Assembly (NCBI GenBank): GCA_014529385.2
Contig: CM043971.1
Location: 82,317,340 to 82,381,339, forward strand
From: Adiantum capillus-veneris
Lineage: Eukaryota; Streptophyta; Polypodiopsida; Polypodiales; Pteridaceae
Direction of reading: 5' to 3'
DNA: 64,000 nt
Position numbers and translations under genes: made by a program. Shown here in pieces: positions 34,430 through 45,955 of this stretch. How positions within the stretch are numbered: the first letter of the stretch is position 1; every line of letters begins with the position of its first letter. The notes under the pieces were generated by a model. It saw only the letters and a list, made by a program, of their open reading frames with translations, had not been told where the DNA came from and searched no databases.

Positions 34430-35124
34430 TGTCACATGCGCACTTCACTTGCGCTACATGGACATGCTTTTGCCATAATCTAGCATGAGTCTAACTTAGG
34501 AATCTCTCGCATGGGAACCACCCCCAACAGGGCTATACTTATAAGTCATTTTCAGCATTTTAATAAGGAGATCGTGGGAGTCTTCAACCTGCCGACCAAG
34601 AATTCTCAGCCTGAAAAGGCAGCCCTTGTGGCACAAGAAGGGGTAGAAGAGCAACGCCAGTAAAGACCTGCAGACCCAGCGTTTTTTGAGGCAGATCACC
34701 AACGTTTCAACACCTCTTCTCCGGGGCGTTCCTAACCTAGCAGAACTAGCGTTTTCGACATTTATGACCAGTGTTTTCTGCACAAGGAAGCTAGCGTTTT
34801 CAGCCCAAGACAACCAGCGCTTTCAGCCTTTGGAGTGTTTGCAGATCCAGCCCTACCCTTGTCATGGTTGCAGTATCCTAAACATCGACCTCGCTAGCAA
34901 TTCGGCATTCAGCCATAGCCTCGTCGCCATCGTCGTCGTCAACATCGACATAGAGCCAGTAGTACCCAGCATCAGTAGCATCCCCATTAGCATCAGCATC
35001 TCAGCATTCGGTCATTGTATGAGCATTTGTGCAAGAATAAAGAAAGCACTTGCTCTGGCAACAGAGCAAGGGGACCCTTGAGGGTTGGGACCCAATATAC
35101 CTATGTCATCTCTTTTCTATCTCA
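34430..35124 (+). repeat. 3' LTR of the short element, truncated on the right
   Basis: It starts TGTCACATGCGCACTTCAC directly after the polypurine tract. Similarity to the 5' LTR runs to about 35100, then ends where an inverted LTR begins at 35125. About the last 90 bases of the LTR are missing, so a second element or a deletion removed them. Confidence 0.8.
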
Positions 35125-36511
35125 TGTAAGGTGCAACGGAAGTGAATGTTGAACTTTGCTCAAGATGAGTGCTCCGAATTGTACTCAAGGTTCCTTTTAC
35201 TTAGGGAAGGGAGAGCCTCCGTTCTTTAATGAGAGAGTGCAATGGACACAAACAAAGTGAATGGACACTGTGAGTGAACGTGCTGAGACTGAGAGATAGA
35301 GAGAGAAGAGAATACGACACCGGGCAGTTGTCAAACCCTTCTCCAAGGGCTCCACTCTCGATGGCGAGAGTCGTCTACTATTGATTGCACGATCTGGTAC
35401 AATATGCTAATGCACATCTAAGTGATGCTATGTCGAGGTCGACGGTGTGGACGACGGGGACGAGTCTTATGCTGAAAACTAAGTGTTGTACAGACGACGG
35501 GATGACGATTGTGATGGCTGAACTGACCTTCCTTCGCCTACTTCTTATGGGCTGAAATCGATGATGTCATGCTGCTGAAAACGCTGGCTCACTGCTGCAA
35601 AAAAATGCTGAATGTTGCTGTCTAAAAAACGTTGAACCTGCTGGTCATGAAAACGCTACTAAGTGGGGCTGTTGAGCATTGTCCAAAGGCTGAATTCTGC
35701 TGCAGGTCTTTGCTGAAATCGCAGCCGCAAAACGCCAAATGCAGGTCTGAAAAACGTCAGGCTGAGTGGCTGAATCTGCAAGCAATATTGAGTGGGCTGC
35801 TCTCAATGGGGTTCTGCTGATTTGGAAAACGCTAGAGTGCTGAAGAAACGCCAGACTTCCAATGTTTAAAACGCTAGTGTCCTTGGGATAGTCTTGCTTG
35901 AGAAGGTGCCTGTTGAGCAATGCTCCTGTTGCCTCTTTTGCCAGAAAGTGCTAGCTCTGGTTTCCTTATATATTTCATTAGCAAAATTGCCCTACCTAGT
36001 TCCCAACCAAAGTCACTTAATAAATAAGTGAAAAATGTCAAAAATTGGAAAAATTGGTTTAATGCACTGAAAAATTCCCCGATGGATTCTGATGGTAATG
36101 CTGATGATCATGTTGTGTGCAACCGGATGATATGCATCTACTCTACGTGTCTAGTCATGCACGATCTACGAGCACACTCACAAAAGTGCCAGATCACTTC
36201 CTATTCTAAACTGACTTGACTGAATTGTACCTTGGTCACAGTGTTAGAAAAAACCGCGGTATAGTGTATTTTAACAGGCTAAAATCATAAAATCCCAGTT
36301 ACATTTTGAGCTTGCCTTGAAGAAAATTGGCAAATTTACACAAGTTTTAGTGTAAACACCGGCAAAAAAGCTTCAAATTTTGACCTAAAAACCGATAGAA
36401 TTTCAAGTTTGCCCTTATTTTCTTCGGTTAGGAAAAATGTATTTTTCTAGCCTTGCTTGGTCATGATGTAGCTTGTCCACGGACACATCGGGTTGAATGT
36501 GTCACGTGACA
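35125..36511 (-). repeat. Inverted LTR (3' LTR of a minus-strand element)
   Basis: On the minus strand it begins TGTCACGTGACAC at 36511, right after a polypurine tract, and ends CCGTTGCACCTTACA at 35125. The end resembles that of the 32822-33796 LTR (CTTCCGTTGCACC), and the interior carries AACGCT motifs, the complement of the CGTTTT minisatellite, so the families are related. Its left edge interrupts the 34430-35124 LTR. Confidence 0.7.
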
Positions 36512-36523
36512 TCCCCTCCTTTT
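36512..36523 (-). promoter_or_regulatory. Polypurine tract of the inverted element
   Basis: The minus strand reads AAAAGGAGGGGA immediately before TGTCACG of the LTR. Confidence 0.65.
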
Positions 36524-37180
36524 CAAAGTGAGGTATTGGTAACGAACTGTATGGCGTCGAGGGAGATCGCCAATAACATCTGGAATCCTGGAAAGGACTC
36601 GTCACCGGTCCACTCTGATGCGTGGGTCATGCGATACTTGAACTTCATAAAGGTCTACAATGCTTGCTTCTTTGGACCGCGCCGAAAGCAACACAAAAGT
36701 CGGTTGTGGCTCCTTCAATGCTTCAACTTCGTCTAGAGTCATGCTTCTTCCTTCTTCAAGAATCTCCATGGCTGAAAATTCCTAAAACCACTTCTAACAC
36801 AAAAACATGAACATACCCATTCCATGTAAAGTGAATGGAAAAAATCTAATCTTCCTAAAATGCAATGTAGATGAAACAAGAGACGGAGTGCCAACCCGTT
36901 CATCAAACACATGCAAAACATGAAATCCAAACTGGTCTTTCTAATCTAAATCAATCAATTGTGGCAAAACACAATGGAAATGCCGATGCTTGATGCTCAA
37001 TCTTTCTTGTGCTCTTTCTGATTCTGTGTCATGCCAAGGAAGAGACATGGAATGTCACTTCCTTGAATGCATACTTTTCAGCTTTTCATGAGAAATCCGC
37101 ATACATCCGTGCTCATTCATGAGTCAAACGTGCTCAACGTACAATATGGCATGCCTAGGAAAAGGGATCACATAAAGACG

Positions 37181-38460
37181 CTAACTAAAATACAGAAAAT
37201 GATCACGAATGAAACATTCGTACAATGCGTATTGACTAATCATTCGAACACATACTACTTCCTGTGGGAATTCTTTGGACCTAGGCTCGAGGGCCAAGAT
37301 CGGTTCATTGTGTTTGATCCAATCTGCCATGACGTTAGCTTCATTAGAAAAAGCATCAACTAAACCGTCATCCTTGTGAACAATCACATCAACTTTATTG
37401 TGCAAATCATCATGCTTGTGAGAAATCACATCTTGATCATGCAAATCATCATGCTTGTCCCTATCATCCAAATCATCATCCTCATCATTATCATGCAATT
37501 CATTATGCTTATCATCATGCAAATCTTGTGTGTCATGCCTTGGAGAAGACGAGACTGAAAGAGTCTCCGTCTCCTGAATCCTTGCAATCTTCGCCTGCAC
37601 ATTAGAAATGAGAGAGGAAAAATGAACAACTTGCTCTCCAGGAATGACAATGGGAGAGTCACTTTTGGCATTGAAAGTGAACGTATTTTTCGCCCAATCA
37701 ATGAGAGGGTTATGCTCACGAAACCATCGAATGCCCAAAATCATATCACATCCTAAGAGAGGAGAGACTAAAAATTTTCTACGAAAAGCATCTTGTTGAA
37801 CTGTAAACAACACATCAAGGCACTCCTTCGTGATGAAAGAGTCCATACCAGGAGCGAAGCTAAAGACCTCGAGAGGAGATTTCTGACTAACCTCTAAGCG
37901 GGCTCTCTCAACAAGAGAGGGACTAATCACATCATGCATACTACTTGCGTCAAACAATATGACAAAACGTTGCCCCGTCATAGGACCATAACATTTAATG
38001 AGAGACTCATCAATGGGAGGGTCAAGAGAAACTTAGGCCACACTCGTGTTGTCCCGTCATATGACCATAACATTTAATGAGAGACTCATCAATGGGAGGG
38101 TCAAGAGAAACTTGGGCCACACTCGTGTTGTCATTTATTGCATTGACAGAGAAAGTGGGTTCTGTGGATTCTTTAGATTCATTAGAGTCGAGCTTAGGAC
38201 ATGTTATTTTTATGTGACCCTTAATGTGACAATGAAAACAACGACCTTCCTTAGAATAAGTGCTTCGCTCTTCCGCCGAGTGATGTATCCTCCTAGAATT
38301 CCTTGTGCTACCTTTTCATATGGAGTGAGCTTAGGTTTAGCAATTGTGTTAGCTTTACCCTTAGGTTCATTTTGAGAGTTCTTTTTCTGAGAGACTATTG
38401 GAAGATTGGTTAGAAGAGTTACCGTTCTTACCATTCTTACCGCTCTTACCACAGTGCGGT
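37181..38460 (-). pseudogene. Ty3/gypsy-like zinc knuckle and retropepsin with a His/Asp-rich tail
   Basis: Minus-strand order: a canonical CX2CX4HX4C knuckle (38240-38199), a linker, then a protease (37981 downward) with V-I-L-F-D-A-S-S at 37951 and ILGIRWFREHNPLIDW, the typical Ty3/gypsy second motif. The usual D-S-G active site reads D-A-S, so Gly is lost and activity would be abolished. The chain ends in about 60 residues made largely of His, Asp, Leu and Lys (HDDLHD-type repeats, about 37525-37345). No RT or integrase follows before the polypurine tract at 36523. A 79-bp tandem duplication (37974-38131) lies between knuckle and protease and shifts the frame. Confidence 0.75.
37974..38131. 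repeat. 79-bp tandem duplication between knuckle and protease
   Basis: The copies are 37974-38052 and 38053-38131, both starting CCCGTCAT and ending CACACTCGTGTTGT. As 79 is not a multiple of three, it breaks the polyprotein frame. Confidence 0.9.
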
Positions 38461-39267
38461 CTTGGTGTGATGGCTAATTTTACTACATCAGAATATCAAG
38501 AGTTCTAATTTGGACGAAAGGAGAAGCCAACTCCTTAACAAACAAAAAAAAAAAGCAAACGGATTGTCCCTCGGAATGTCCCTCGGAAATTTTTGAGCTA
38601 ACTTGAGTTGTTTTGAAAAAATACTGTAATCGCAGACGATTACTCTCTTTCATGAAGAGGAGATATCACAAATTGCTAACGTTTCAAGCCACGGAAGAAC
38701 GGAGCCGACTTGCAGATCCCGGCCGAGGGTCATAAACCCTAGAAGAAGCAAAAGAAGAATTGCATGGAGAACTGATGACGTGGCAAAGCTGTACAAAATC
38801 CTGGATTTCACGATGACATGTTGACTTGGCAATTGTACGGATTTTCGCAATTTTTGATGACAATGATGACGAGGCAATTGTACAGATGTCCGTGTTTTAC
38901 GCTGATGACGTGGCAACTTTACAAATTTCTGCAAAATGCGTTGGCAACTTTTGGCACTTTTTGGCCAGCTGCTTTTGAGTTTGAAGCTTTTCACTGTAAC
39001 TGCTTTTAATGGCCAAGGGCCTTTAAATATGAGGCTAGGGCTCATTCTCTGACACACTTTTGGGAGAAGGTGCAGAGCGTGGAGCAGTACTATGTTGACA
39101 CAATATAAAAATACCGAAAGGGGCGCCAAGGTTTGGGGCCAATACTCTGGGGTGGAATTTCGCCACTGTGTCGTGTGTCGTCTCTCTTCAGTTCAATTGT
39201 TATTTAAGTACTAAAAGTCTGTTCAATATATTCTTTTCTATTGGCACATGGTGCCCGTCTTGTGACA
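38457..39267 (+). mobile_element. 3' end, polypurine tract and LTR of a plus-strand Ty3/gypsy-type element
   Basis: Bases 38457-38653 resemble the reverse complement of 42090-41970, both being the internal end before a polypurine tract (GAAGAGGAGA at 38654-38663; AAGAAGGGGGGAT on the minus strand at 41969-41957). The LTR then runs 38664-39267, starting TATCACA where TGTCA is expected and ending CTTGTGACA. Its last 120 bases match the LTR end at 43441-43660 on the minus strand. Downstream it abuts the interior of a Copia gag rather than its own primer site. Confidence 0.65.
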
Positions 39268-40550
39268 ATAACTACGCTCATTGGAATTTGATCATGCGAC
39301 TCTGGTTCTCACGGAAAGGCTTATGGGATATTGTTGACGACTCGGAGCCCTGTCCCACAAGGGATCCCAACAACAGTTACACCCGCCTCAAGATGACGAA
39401 TATCTCAAATCGTGAATCGATTGGGATGCGGCTAATGCGAAGGCAATGTCGACCACTGCGAAATCTCTTACAAAGGACATTTCTCCAGCTATTCAGACTT
39501 TGAAGACTACCAACGATATGTGGTTCAAGCTCGTCGGAATGTTTGATTAAGATTCTACGATGCGAGAAGTCATCCTTCTTGGACTGTTATTTGCCATCCA
39601 CTTTCGACGAGGAAATTCCATGCAATCATTTCTTATGAAGGCTAAAGTTATTCATGAACTATCGGCCATGAAAAGTGCACTCACGAGTACTTAGTTAGCT
39701 GCTTTGGTTCTCGCGAAGTTGCCCAAGACATGAAACATTGTCTAGGATGCTTCGGCTATTAGTCACGAAGGAAAAGCAAATTTGATGATCTCAGCTCTTT
39801 TCTCATTGAGGAGGAAGCCGTGTTGATACCTCAAGTTATAATTCAGATTTCTGAGAAAGGTGGTGAAGCACTTGCGGCTTAAGATTCCAAAAAGAAGACC
39901 AAGAACCGTTGTTACAATTGTGGAAAGCGTGGTCATTTGGCTAAGGATTGCAGATCCAAAGGCAAAGATAGAGATTCTACAAAGGACAAAGGTAAAAGCA
40001 AGCATCAGGAGGAAAGCAGTGATAATGACTCAAGCAAGGAAAGCAAAGAGGTTGTTGGTGTGGTGGTGACTACACTGGCATGGACTCCCGCCTTCTAGAC
40101 ACATGGAGACCAATGTCGCCACCAGCTTCAACCAGAGAGAGGCTTCTGCGTGGCAGAGAGGAGCAAACAGTGCTCCATATAATTAATTTGGACCCTTGTG
40201 TTGGAGTTCAAGTTACCAGTGTTTAAACCCGTAGGTCGGAGTTCAAGGCACATGCATCTGGCAAGGAACCAATCAAACGTATCTAAAACACTATGGATAA
40301 GTGCACCAATCCATTGTTGTTAGTCAGATCATGGACACGATGTGTTCCGCAGTTCATTATCTTGGAGTATTATTTTTAGGCGTGACGTGTTCACAGTTCA
40401 CGAATGGGGATTCTTGGACGTAATGTGGTCTACAGTTCAAAGTTTTCTAAAAAGGCAACTGATGCTCAAGATGGCATTCTTCTAAGGTACAAAGTTGAGG
40501 GTAGCAAATCCGAGGTGTATCTAGCATGACCGATGTTGTTGGGGTGTCCA
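39268..40550 (+). pseudogene. Copia-type gag with intact zinc knuckle, then protease remnants
   Basis: From the LTR edge the sequence reads N-N-Y-A-H-W-N-L-I-M-R-L-W-F and G-L-W-D-I-V, then W-D-A-A-N-A-K-A-M and M-Q-S-F-L-M-K-A-K-V-I-H-E-L, typical of the Copia Gag (UBN2-like) domain, in shifting frames. A perfect knuckle CYNCGKRGHLAKDC lies at 39910-39951, followed by a Lys/Asp/Ser-rich tail. Degraded protease-like sequence (L-D-T at about 40096, GILLRYKVEGSKSEVYLA near 40470) follows. The gag begins mid-domain, so its 5' part was lost or lies elsewhere. No RT or integrase is seen. Confidence 0.75.
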
Positions 40551-41949
40551 TGGTAGCTTCTTCATTGACTTGGTCTCACTATTTATGTCCACTATGAGCT
40601 GCACAGAGGGTTGGCTAGGCTCAGTTCAACGTCATTTAGGCCCCTCGACAGGACTTTTAAGTTGGTGGGTACTAGGAAATTAAACCAAAGGGAGTCAAAT
40701 GGACACTTGGCAAATGGGAGCTGCATGCAGTCCAACACACTTTCCAAAAGCCTCATCCAAAAGGGGGCGTCCAAAAGTGAGGCAAAAGGTTGATTTTTTG
40801 ACATCACATAAGTACTACATAGTGTGTGTGAGTAGCGGGTGCAAGTGTTCACAACTTTAATGGAAAGCTTGCCTTCTCCGTTGCACTATGTAGCGCGATG
40901 ATTTGCTCTCGAGCATCTCTCTACCCTTCGCACATATAGTAATGCCCCACTAGTTGGGCTTCTGAGATGACCATGTATTGTTCTGGGGGGTTTATGCGTG
41001 TTTGTTAAGGCAAGAGCCTTCTGTACAAGAACCGGATTAGCTAATTGCTAATCCCCTTCAGGTATGCACAGTTCCATCGCAAAGGAATGAGAAAATGGAG
41101 TGTTTTCTCGCGTGAAAACTTGTCCAATTTACAGGAAGACTGTCCCATTGCATGCGAGAGCCTCTAAGACATGCGTAGACGTGTTTGCTCCGCTCAAAAT
41201 GATGCGAAACAGGATATTACAGCCTGTTGTGTTTTTTTGCAGGTTTAGGGTTTCGCACCTAAACAACAAGGTAATGCCAAGGAGCCTCGGGAAAGCCGTG
41301 GGTGCTTGTACACGACAATTTAGAGAGATTTCCCAAGGAATCTCGTATAATTCAAAGGGTAAGTGACCCTACAGATGCGGGAGCTCGAGGGCTTCCCACA
41401 AGAGTGATTGGCACGCGAACCGGGTTTTGGCCCATATGGATGCCTACATGTTCCAGGACCTTCGAAGAAGCTAGGGAATCACCGAGCAGGCGTTTTGGTG
41501 CATTTTGAGGCCAAAAACAGAAAATTCAGCGTGCTGTACTTTCTTGCCAGGCTTTGTAAAGTGCTCTAGAGTGCGTGGAAAGTCATTGTTTACTTGGGAT
41601 TTTGTCTGTGGAGACTTCTACTAAGGTTACGCTGCCGAAATCGGGTTAGAGTAGGGGAATTTCAGCCCGACAAAAGTGGAACAGTTTGTAGAAAGTTACA
41701 GGTTTTTCTCAAGTGTAATAAGAATAAAGAAAAACCGAAAGGGGCGCCAGTCTTTCGGGCTAACAGGGTGTCATTGTCTTCTTGGGAACGCTCTAGTTGC
41801 CAAGCCGTGGTTTGTTTGAAGTGTTAATTTTAATCACAGGCTTATTCATAAGGTTGCTCTGAGTCATAAAGTTTACAGTGTAAAGATCGCGTGAAAGCTA
41901 AAGTCTACCGCCCTACGGACCGGTTTCACTACGCTTCCGCATCGTCAAC
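40551..41949. other. Fragmented LTR-like sequence, mostly unassigned
   Basis: GAATAAAGAAAAACCGAAAGG followed by GGCGCC at 41722-41745 resembles 39103-39126 in the plus-strand LTR (ACCGAAAGGGGCGCCA shared), suggesting another R/U5 fragment. Other parts are not recognised. The right edge belongs to the minus-strand LTR starting at 41956. Confidence 0.4.
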
Positions 41950-41956
41950 TTTGACA

Positions 41957-41969
41957 ATCCCCCCTTCTT
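41957..41969 (-). promoter_or_regulatory. Polypurine tract of a minus-strand gag element
   Basis: The minus strand reads AAGAAGGGGGGAT directly before TGTCAAAGTTGACG at 41956, the inferred start of its 3' LTR. Confidence 0.6.
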
Positions 41970-42360
41970 GAAAGGAGTAATCGCCCGCGATTATGGTATA
42001 TCTACAAAAATGTCGGAAGGTCATTTAGTTTTCTCATTCATATCGGAGCTCTTTGATATTCCGACGTAGCAAAATTAACCATCACACCCAGACCACGTTG
42101 ATATGGAACGGGGGTCTTTTGATGCACTAAATTACATACCCAAGCAATCTCATCCAATTAGAAATATTCAGTGGTTGACACATCAGAAGGCAACACAAAT
42201 GCTCACATATGCATGTTACAAGACACAACGAACAACGTCCATGAGCACTCCTCCCAAACATAGGATCTTAGGTATGAAGCTACTCAACGACTACCTCCTC
42301 ACTCCCCTCGCAAATCACTTAAAAAGGTCGGGGCCATAAACTTGAGGACTGATACAACCA

Positions 42361-42530
42361 AACGCTCCCCAAACCGCAACCTGCATCGCTTGGAGCTTCC
42401 CAGCATACAACTAAACGCTCCCCAGACACCCGATTTGCATCGTCATTCTAAGGTTTCCAACATACAACTAAACACTTCCCAGACACTCGATCAACGTCGT
42501 TTAGAGGTTTCCAACAAACATGAGGACCCT
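42361..42530. repeat. Three ~59-bp tandem units
   Basis: Units share CGCTCCCCA(A/G)AC, GCATCG and TTCC(A/C)A(G/A)CATACAACTAAA; boundaries near 42363, 42418 and 42473. They lie between the gag and the polypurine tract of the minus-strand element. Confidence 0.7.
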
Positions 42531-42847
42531 CCCAGGAAAGCCCGAGATGAAGATATTCAAACATTTTCAAGCACCTAGTTTCTGTTTAGTACTCCTCTCA
42601 AGAGTAAAATCCAAACCATTGAAACCAACATCGAACCGAAATCAAACAAACTCAAATCGGCACAAAGACAATTTTAAAACAGATAACATCCGTTTCAAAC
42701 AAATTTCACATGGTATTTTCAAACATATTCTCAAAGAAAGTTTTAAAAGTGTCTAGATCAAAAAAAGCATTCTCGATGTATCTTGGTCAGTCGAGCTCGA
42801 AAGGACGATTGGCTTTCCATCCCGAGACACCTGCACCAAAGTCAGGG

Positions 42848-43400
42848 TTAGATTCCTTCGGTAAGGTTGTAGCCAATCATAGCATGGTCCATAAGCTCTT
42901 GAATGGTCGAAACTGGCTTGGACAGACAGTATTCTCGTAGCGGTGATGGCAATCCAAAGATATAGCGATCACACTTGTTCTCAAAGGTTATCAACTCGAG
43001 GAGAGACACTTGATGATAGATGTCTAGAAATTTCAAGTTGTCATTTGTTAGGGTTTTCAGGGCAAGCATTTCAGGATACCCCACTCTGTCAAAAGCTCCA
43101 CTTCGAAGGAAGCTTTTATGTAACTTCGGGCAAAAAAAATTCTTGAAAGCTTGCCAAGTCCTTGGAGTGTGTGTCTTGATAGCTATAGACATCCACCACT
43201 GCATGGCATTGTCTATAAGAAAAGCAATGGCTCGCAAGATCTTTGATTCTTCTGAGTAGTTTCCCGCGACATAGATGTTGTCAAAACTGTTGTAGGAACT
43301 ATAAAACTTTCCTTGTATCTTTCTCTCCCATAAAGGAAAAAAACATTTCTCTAAAATCTGAAAGCGCCATCTTGCTCTGTCATCTCTTGTAAGGACCGGT
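42848..43400 (-). pseudogene. Ty3/gypsy-type gag (retrotransposon gag domain)
   Basis: The minus strand is open and shows the capsid signature: I-L-R-A-I-A-F-L-I-D-N-A-M-Q-W-W near 43245-43200, followed by T-P-R-T-W-Q-A-F-K-N-F-F and a V-S-L-L-E-L-I segment. The upstream part of the open stretch (43410-43648) is LTR and leader translated by chance. No knuckle, protease or RT follows before the polypurine tract at 41969, so this is a gag-only element or a deleted copy. The conventional start is unclear because the leader was duplicated. Confidence 0.8.
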
Positions 43401-43424
43401 ATGCTTTCACAAAAGCACGCAATT

Positions 43425-43570
43425 GGAGCTCCGATACCACTGTAACAAGAGGGCACCACGTGCCAACGAAAAAGAACAGTCGTGTGTTTTCTAGAAAAAC
43501 ACACGACTGGAGCTCTAATACCATTGTAACGAGAGGACACCACGTGCCAACGGAAAAGAACAGACAGACA
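43425..43570. repeat. Duplicated primer-site/LTR-end unit separated by a perfect hairpin
   Basis: GGAGCTC(C/T).ATACCA.TGTAAC and CACCACGTGCCAACG..AAAGAACAG occur at 43425-43479 and 43509-43563 (84-bp spacing). Between them, 43480-43506 forms TCGTGTGTTTT-CTAG-AAAAACACACGA, an 11-bp stem with a tiny loop. Confidence 0.8.
43428..43439 (-). promoter_or_regulatory. Primer-binding site, tRNA-Met (TGGTATCGGAGC), near gag
   Basis: The minus strand reads TGGTATCGGAGC, one mismatch from the tRNA-Met primer site, one base after the LTR end (TTGTTACA at 43441). A second, more diverged copy (TGGTATTAGAGC) is at 43512-43523. Confidence 0.75.
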
Positions 43571-43777
43571 AACTTTTAAGCACTTCAATAACAACTGAAC
43601 TAAAAGAGATGCACGACACACGAGACGAGTGGCCAAGTTCCACTCCAAGAGAGCAATGTGCCTTCAATGATGATCCAACTGATAACATAACTTGTCACTA
43701 GCCAAATGCTCCCAGCGTCTGCTGGCCAAAGTCACTGCTCTGTAGAGACACCTCTGAGGATTGATTTTGACAAGTAA
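43571..43777 (-). repeat. Partial 5' LTR of the minus-strand gag element
   Basis: GTGGAACTTGGCCACTCG, CTCGTGTGTCG and TTCAGTTGTTATTGAAGTGC on the minus strand match the 39150-39230 part of the plus LTR. A TGTCAAAATC at 43777 (minus) could be the LTR start, which would make it shorter than the 0.6-kb relative. The boundary is uncertain. Confidence 0.45.
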
Positions 43778-45955
43778 AACTTTAGATCTAGCTTTCTACT
43801 TGGCTGAAAACGATTGTTCTTTGGGCTGCTTCCTGAGACCTCTTGCTAGCCTTCTCTATCCGACTCATGGCTGAGCATTCATGTACCATCTCATCTTCTA
43901 GTACTCGATGCAGTTCCACCTCCTTCACATATCCGTGAAGGTACTTCATTTACATCTTTCCCATCAAACTGATGTATTTTGTTGACAACCACTTGAATAG
44001 CTTTTATTGTTGAAACCTCTCATCTTTTTGTAACATGTTGGTGTTGCATGAATGAAGCAAATACTTGAAACTTTTGCGTTGTAGCCGGATCAAATTGCAC
44101 ACTATGTTGCCCTACATGGTCACCTATTACTCCAACAAAATCTCACCCTGGTTTGCTTTCACGTTGGGTTCACCAAAAGTACGTCGAGAAGTTGGCGTGC
44201 TTTCTAGGAAGGTACTAGACCTCTGGTTGTGAGAGCTTGTGAGGAGGTAGCAAAGGATTCACTTTAATTAGTTAAGTATTTGGTGATGAATACTTAAAAT
44301 GCAGCCATAGAAGTCTCTCTCCCACACATTCTTGTACACAAAGAACTCTCAAAGTAAGATGAAGATGAAAACATTCAAGCTTAGATCATAGCTAATCAAG
44401 GGTAAGACCAAATGGTTTACTGATGCATTTGTAATGGCTAACGGTTTTTCCCCAAACAAACCCCGAATTGTTCTTTGAACTTGTAATTTTGTGCTAACAA
44501 TGATGTATATATTTTGCTTAGCGATTGGAATCAGTTGTGTATATAAGTCTTCTTGGTGCGCTGTTCAGGGTTGATCCAACGAAAGATCCATTGCAAGCTG
44601 TTCATAACCAGATGGTTGTTCACACTTGGAGATAGGAGACACCGCACCGGTGCTGCCCCATTCATCATTTGACTCACTTTTCCGCTACCACTTTTAACAT
44701 CTAAGTGCACCAAAGCTGGGCAAAACCTGATTTACTAACTCTACTGTATGAACAGCTACCTCTCTGCCCAAGGTCACCAGAAATAGGTCTTGATAGCTGG
44801 TAATAGCGCACCTGCAAAGGCTGAACTGGGTGGATCCTCCTCCACAATATGATGGCTGCTAAAACATTTGGGAGAACAGAAACAGAAATGCAAAGAGAGG
44901 CTGATCCAGATACCAAAAATCTGAGATCGATGGTAATGGGGCACCTCTTGGCTGTTGTATAGCTTCTGGTGATGTAAACTGTCAGCCCAATAGTTAATAA
45001 ATTTATGTCCTCAACTTCAATAATTTCATGAATGTGTTGAGTCACATCATACCATCCCAATCATATTTCATGCTGCCCATGTAGCCCTTCCAGAACGTAT
45101 CCGATTCCTTTTCTCGTGGAGTGAGTGAGCTAACTCCTTTCCCTTGGCTCGGGCCACGTTCGGTAACATTACGACATTACATAAGACTTGGATCCTAAAC
45201 CTTGTTGTTAGTAACAACACACCTAGCTAGTATGTTCATTGTAAGACTCACGCAATGAGCTCATCATTATTGAGTGCGTGCTAGTGAACTTTCTGAAAGT
45301 GCTAATTTGCAACCAATTTATCTTAGTAAGCTGTCCTCTATACCAACATTTGCTAGTTAAGAGTCAGCGCTATGCTAAGCAACAAGTAGCCACAGTCCTG
45401 TTGCCCAAGCATTAATAGCAGTTTTAAGTAGAGCTGGTGTAATAATTAGCAATACTCATTAGTGTATTGCAATACATCCCTTCCCTCTTCCTAACGCAAA
45501 TTATTTTTTTCAAGAGGCCGTCATGAGTAGCAGATACCAATTAGAGGGGCAGTTGGTTCACAAACAAGAGCCCATGCACACTCCTACATGGGCAGACAGC
45601 ATAAAGGGATGGATGACTACACTGACAAGAAACTGAGGTGTGATGGCTAACTAGAGATACAAGCTGGGCCAAGAACAAGCAACTGTTTCTTGCACAAAAC
45701 ACATCCTGATAAGCTGGCAAGCGCAAATCTCCCTACCTTTGTCTGACATATATGAAAAATATTTGCTTATTGGCATATTTCACAGGTTGCTAGGCTATTG
45801 CACGATCAAAAGTCATTTTAACACTTGCACTTATCCACTAAAAAGCTTCTATCAAATGCCCATCCAGAAGATTCCATCATTCATGCAGTGCATGCCCACA
45901 CATTTCCACAAATCATTGAAATTCTGACTCATGAACTTGAAGAAACAAACAGTAC
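43778..45955. other. Region 3' of the hnRNP gene: likely its last intron, short last exon and 3' UTR, then intergenic
   Basis: The hnRNP reading ends at a splice donor at 45955, so a terminal exon must lie downstream on the minus strand. Candidate acceptors are CCTTTGCAG at about 44815 (minus) and ACAAAG at about 45744; neither gives an end I can confirm. The stretch 44700-45060 (minus) could be 3' UTR. Nothing else is recognised. Confidence 0.35.
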
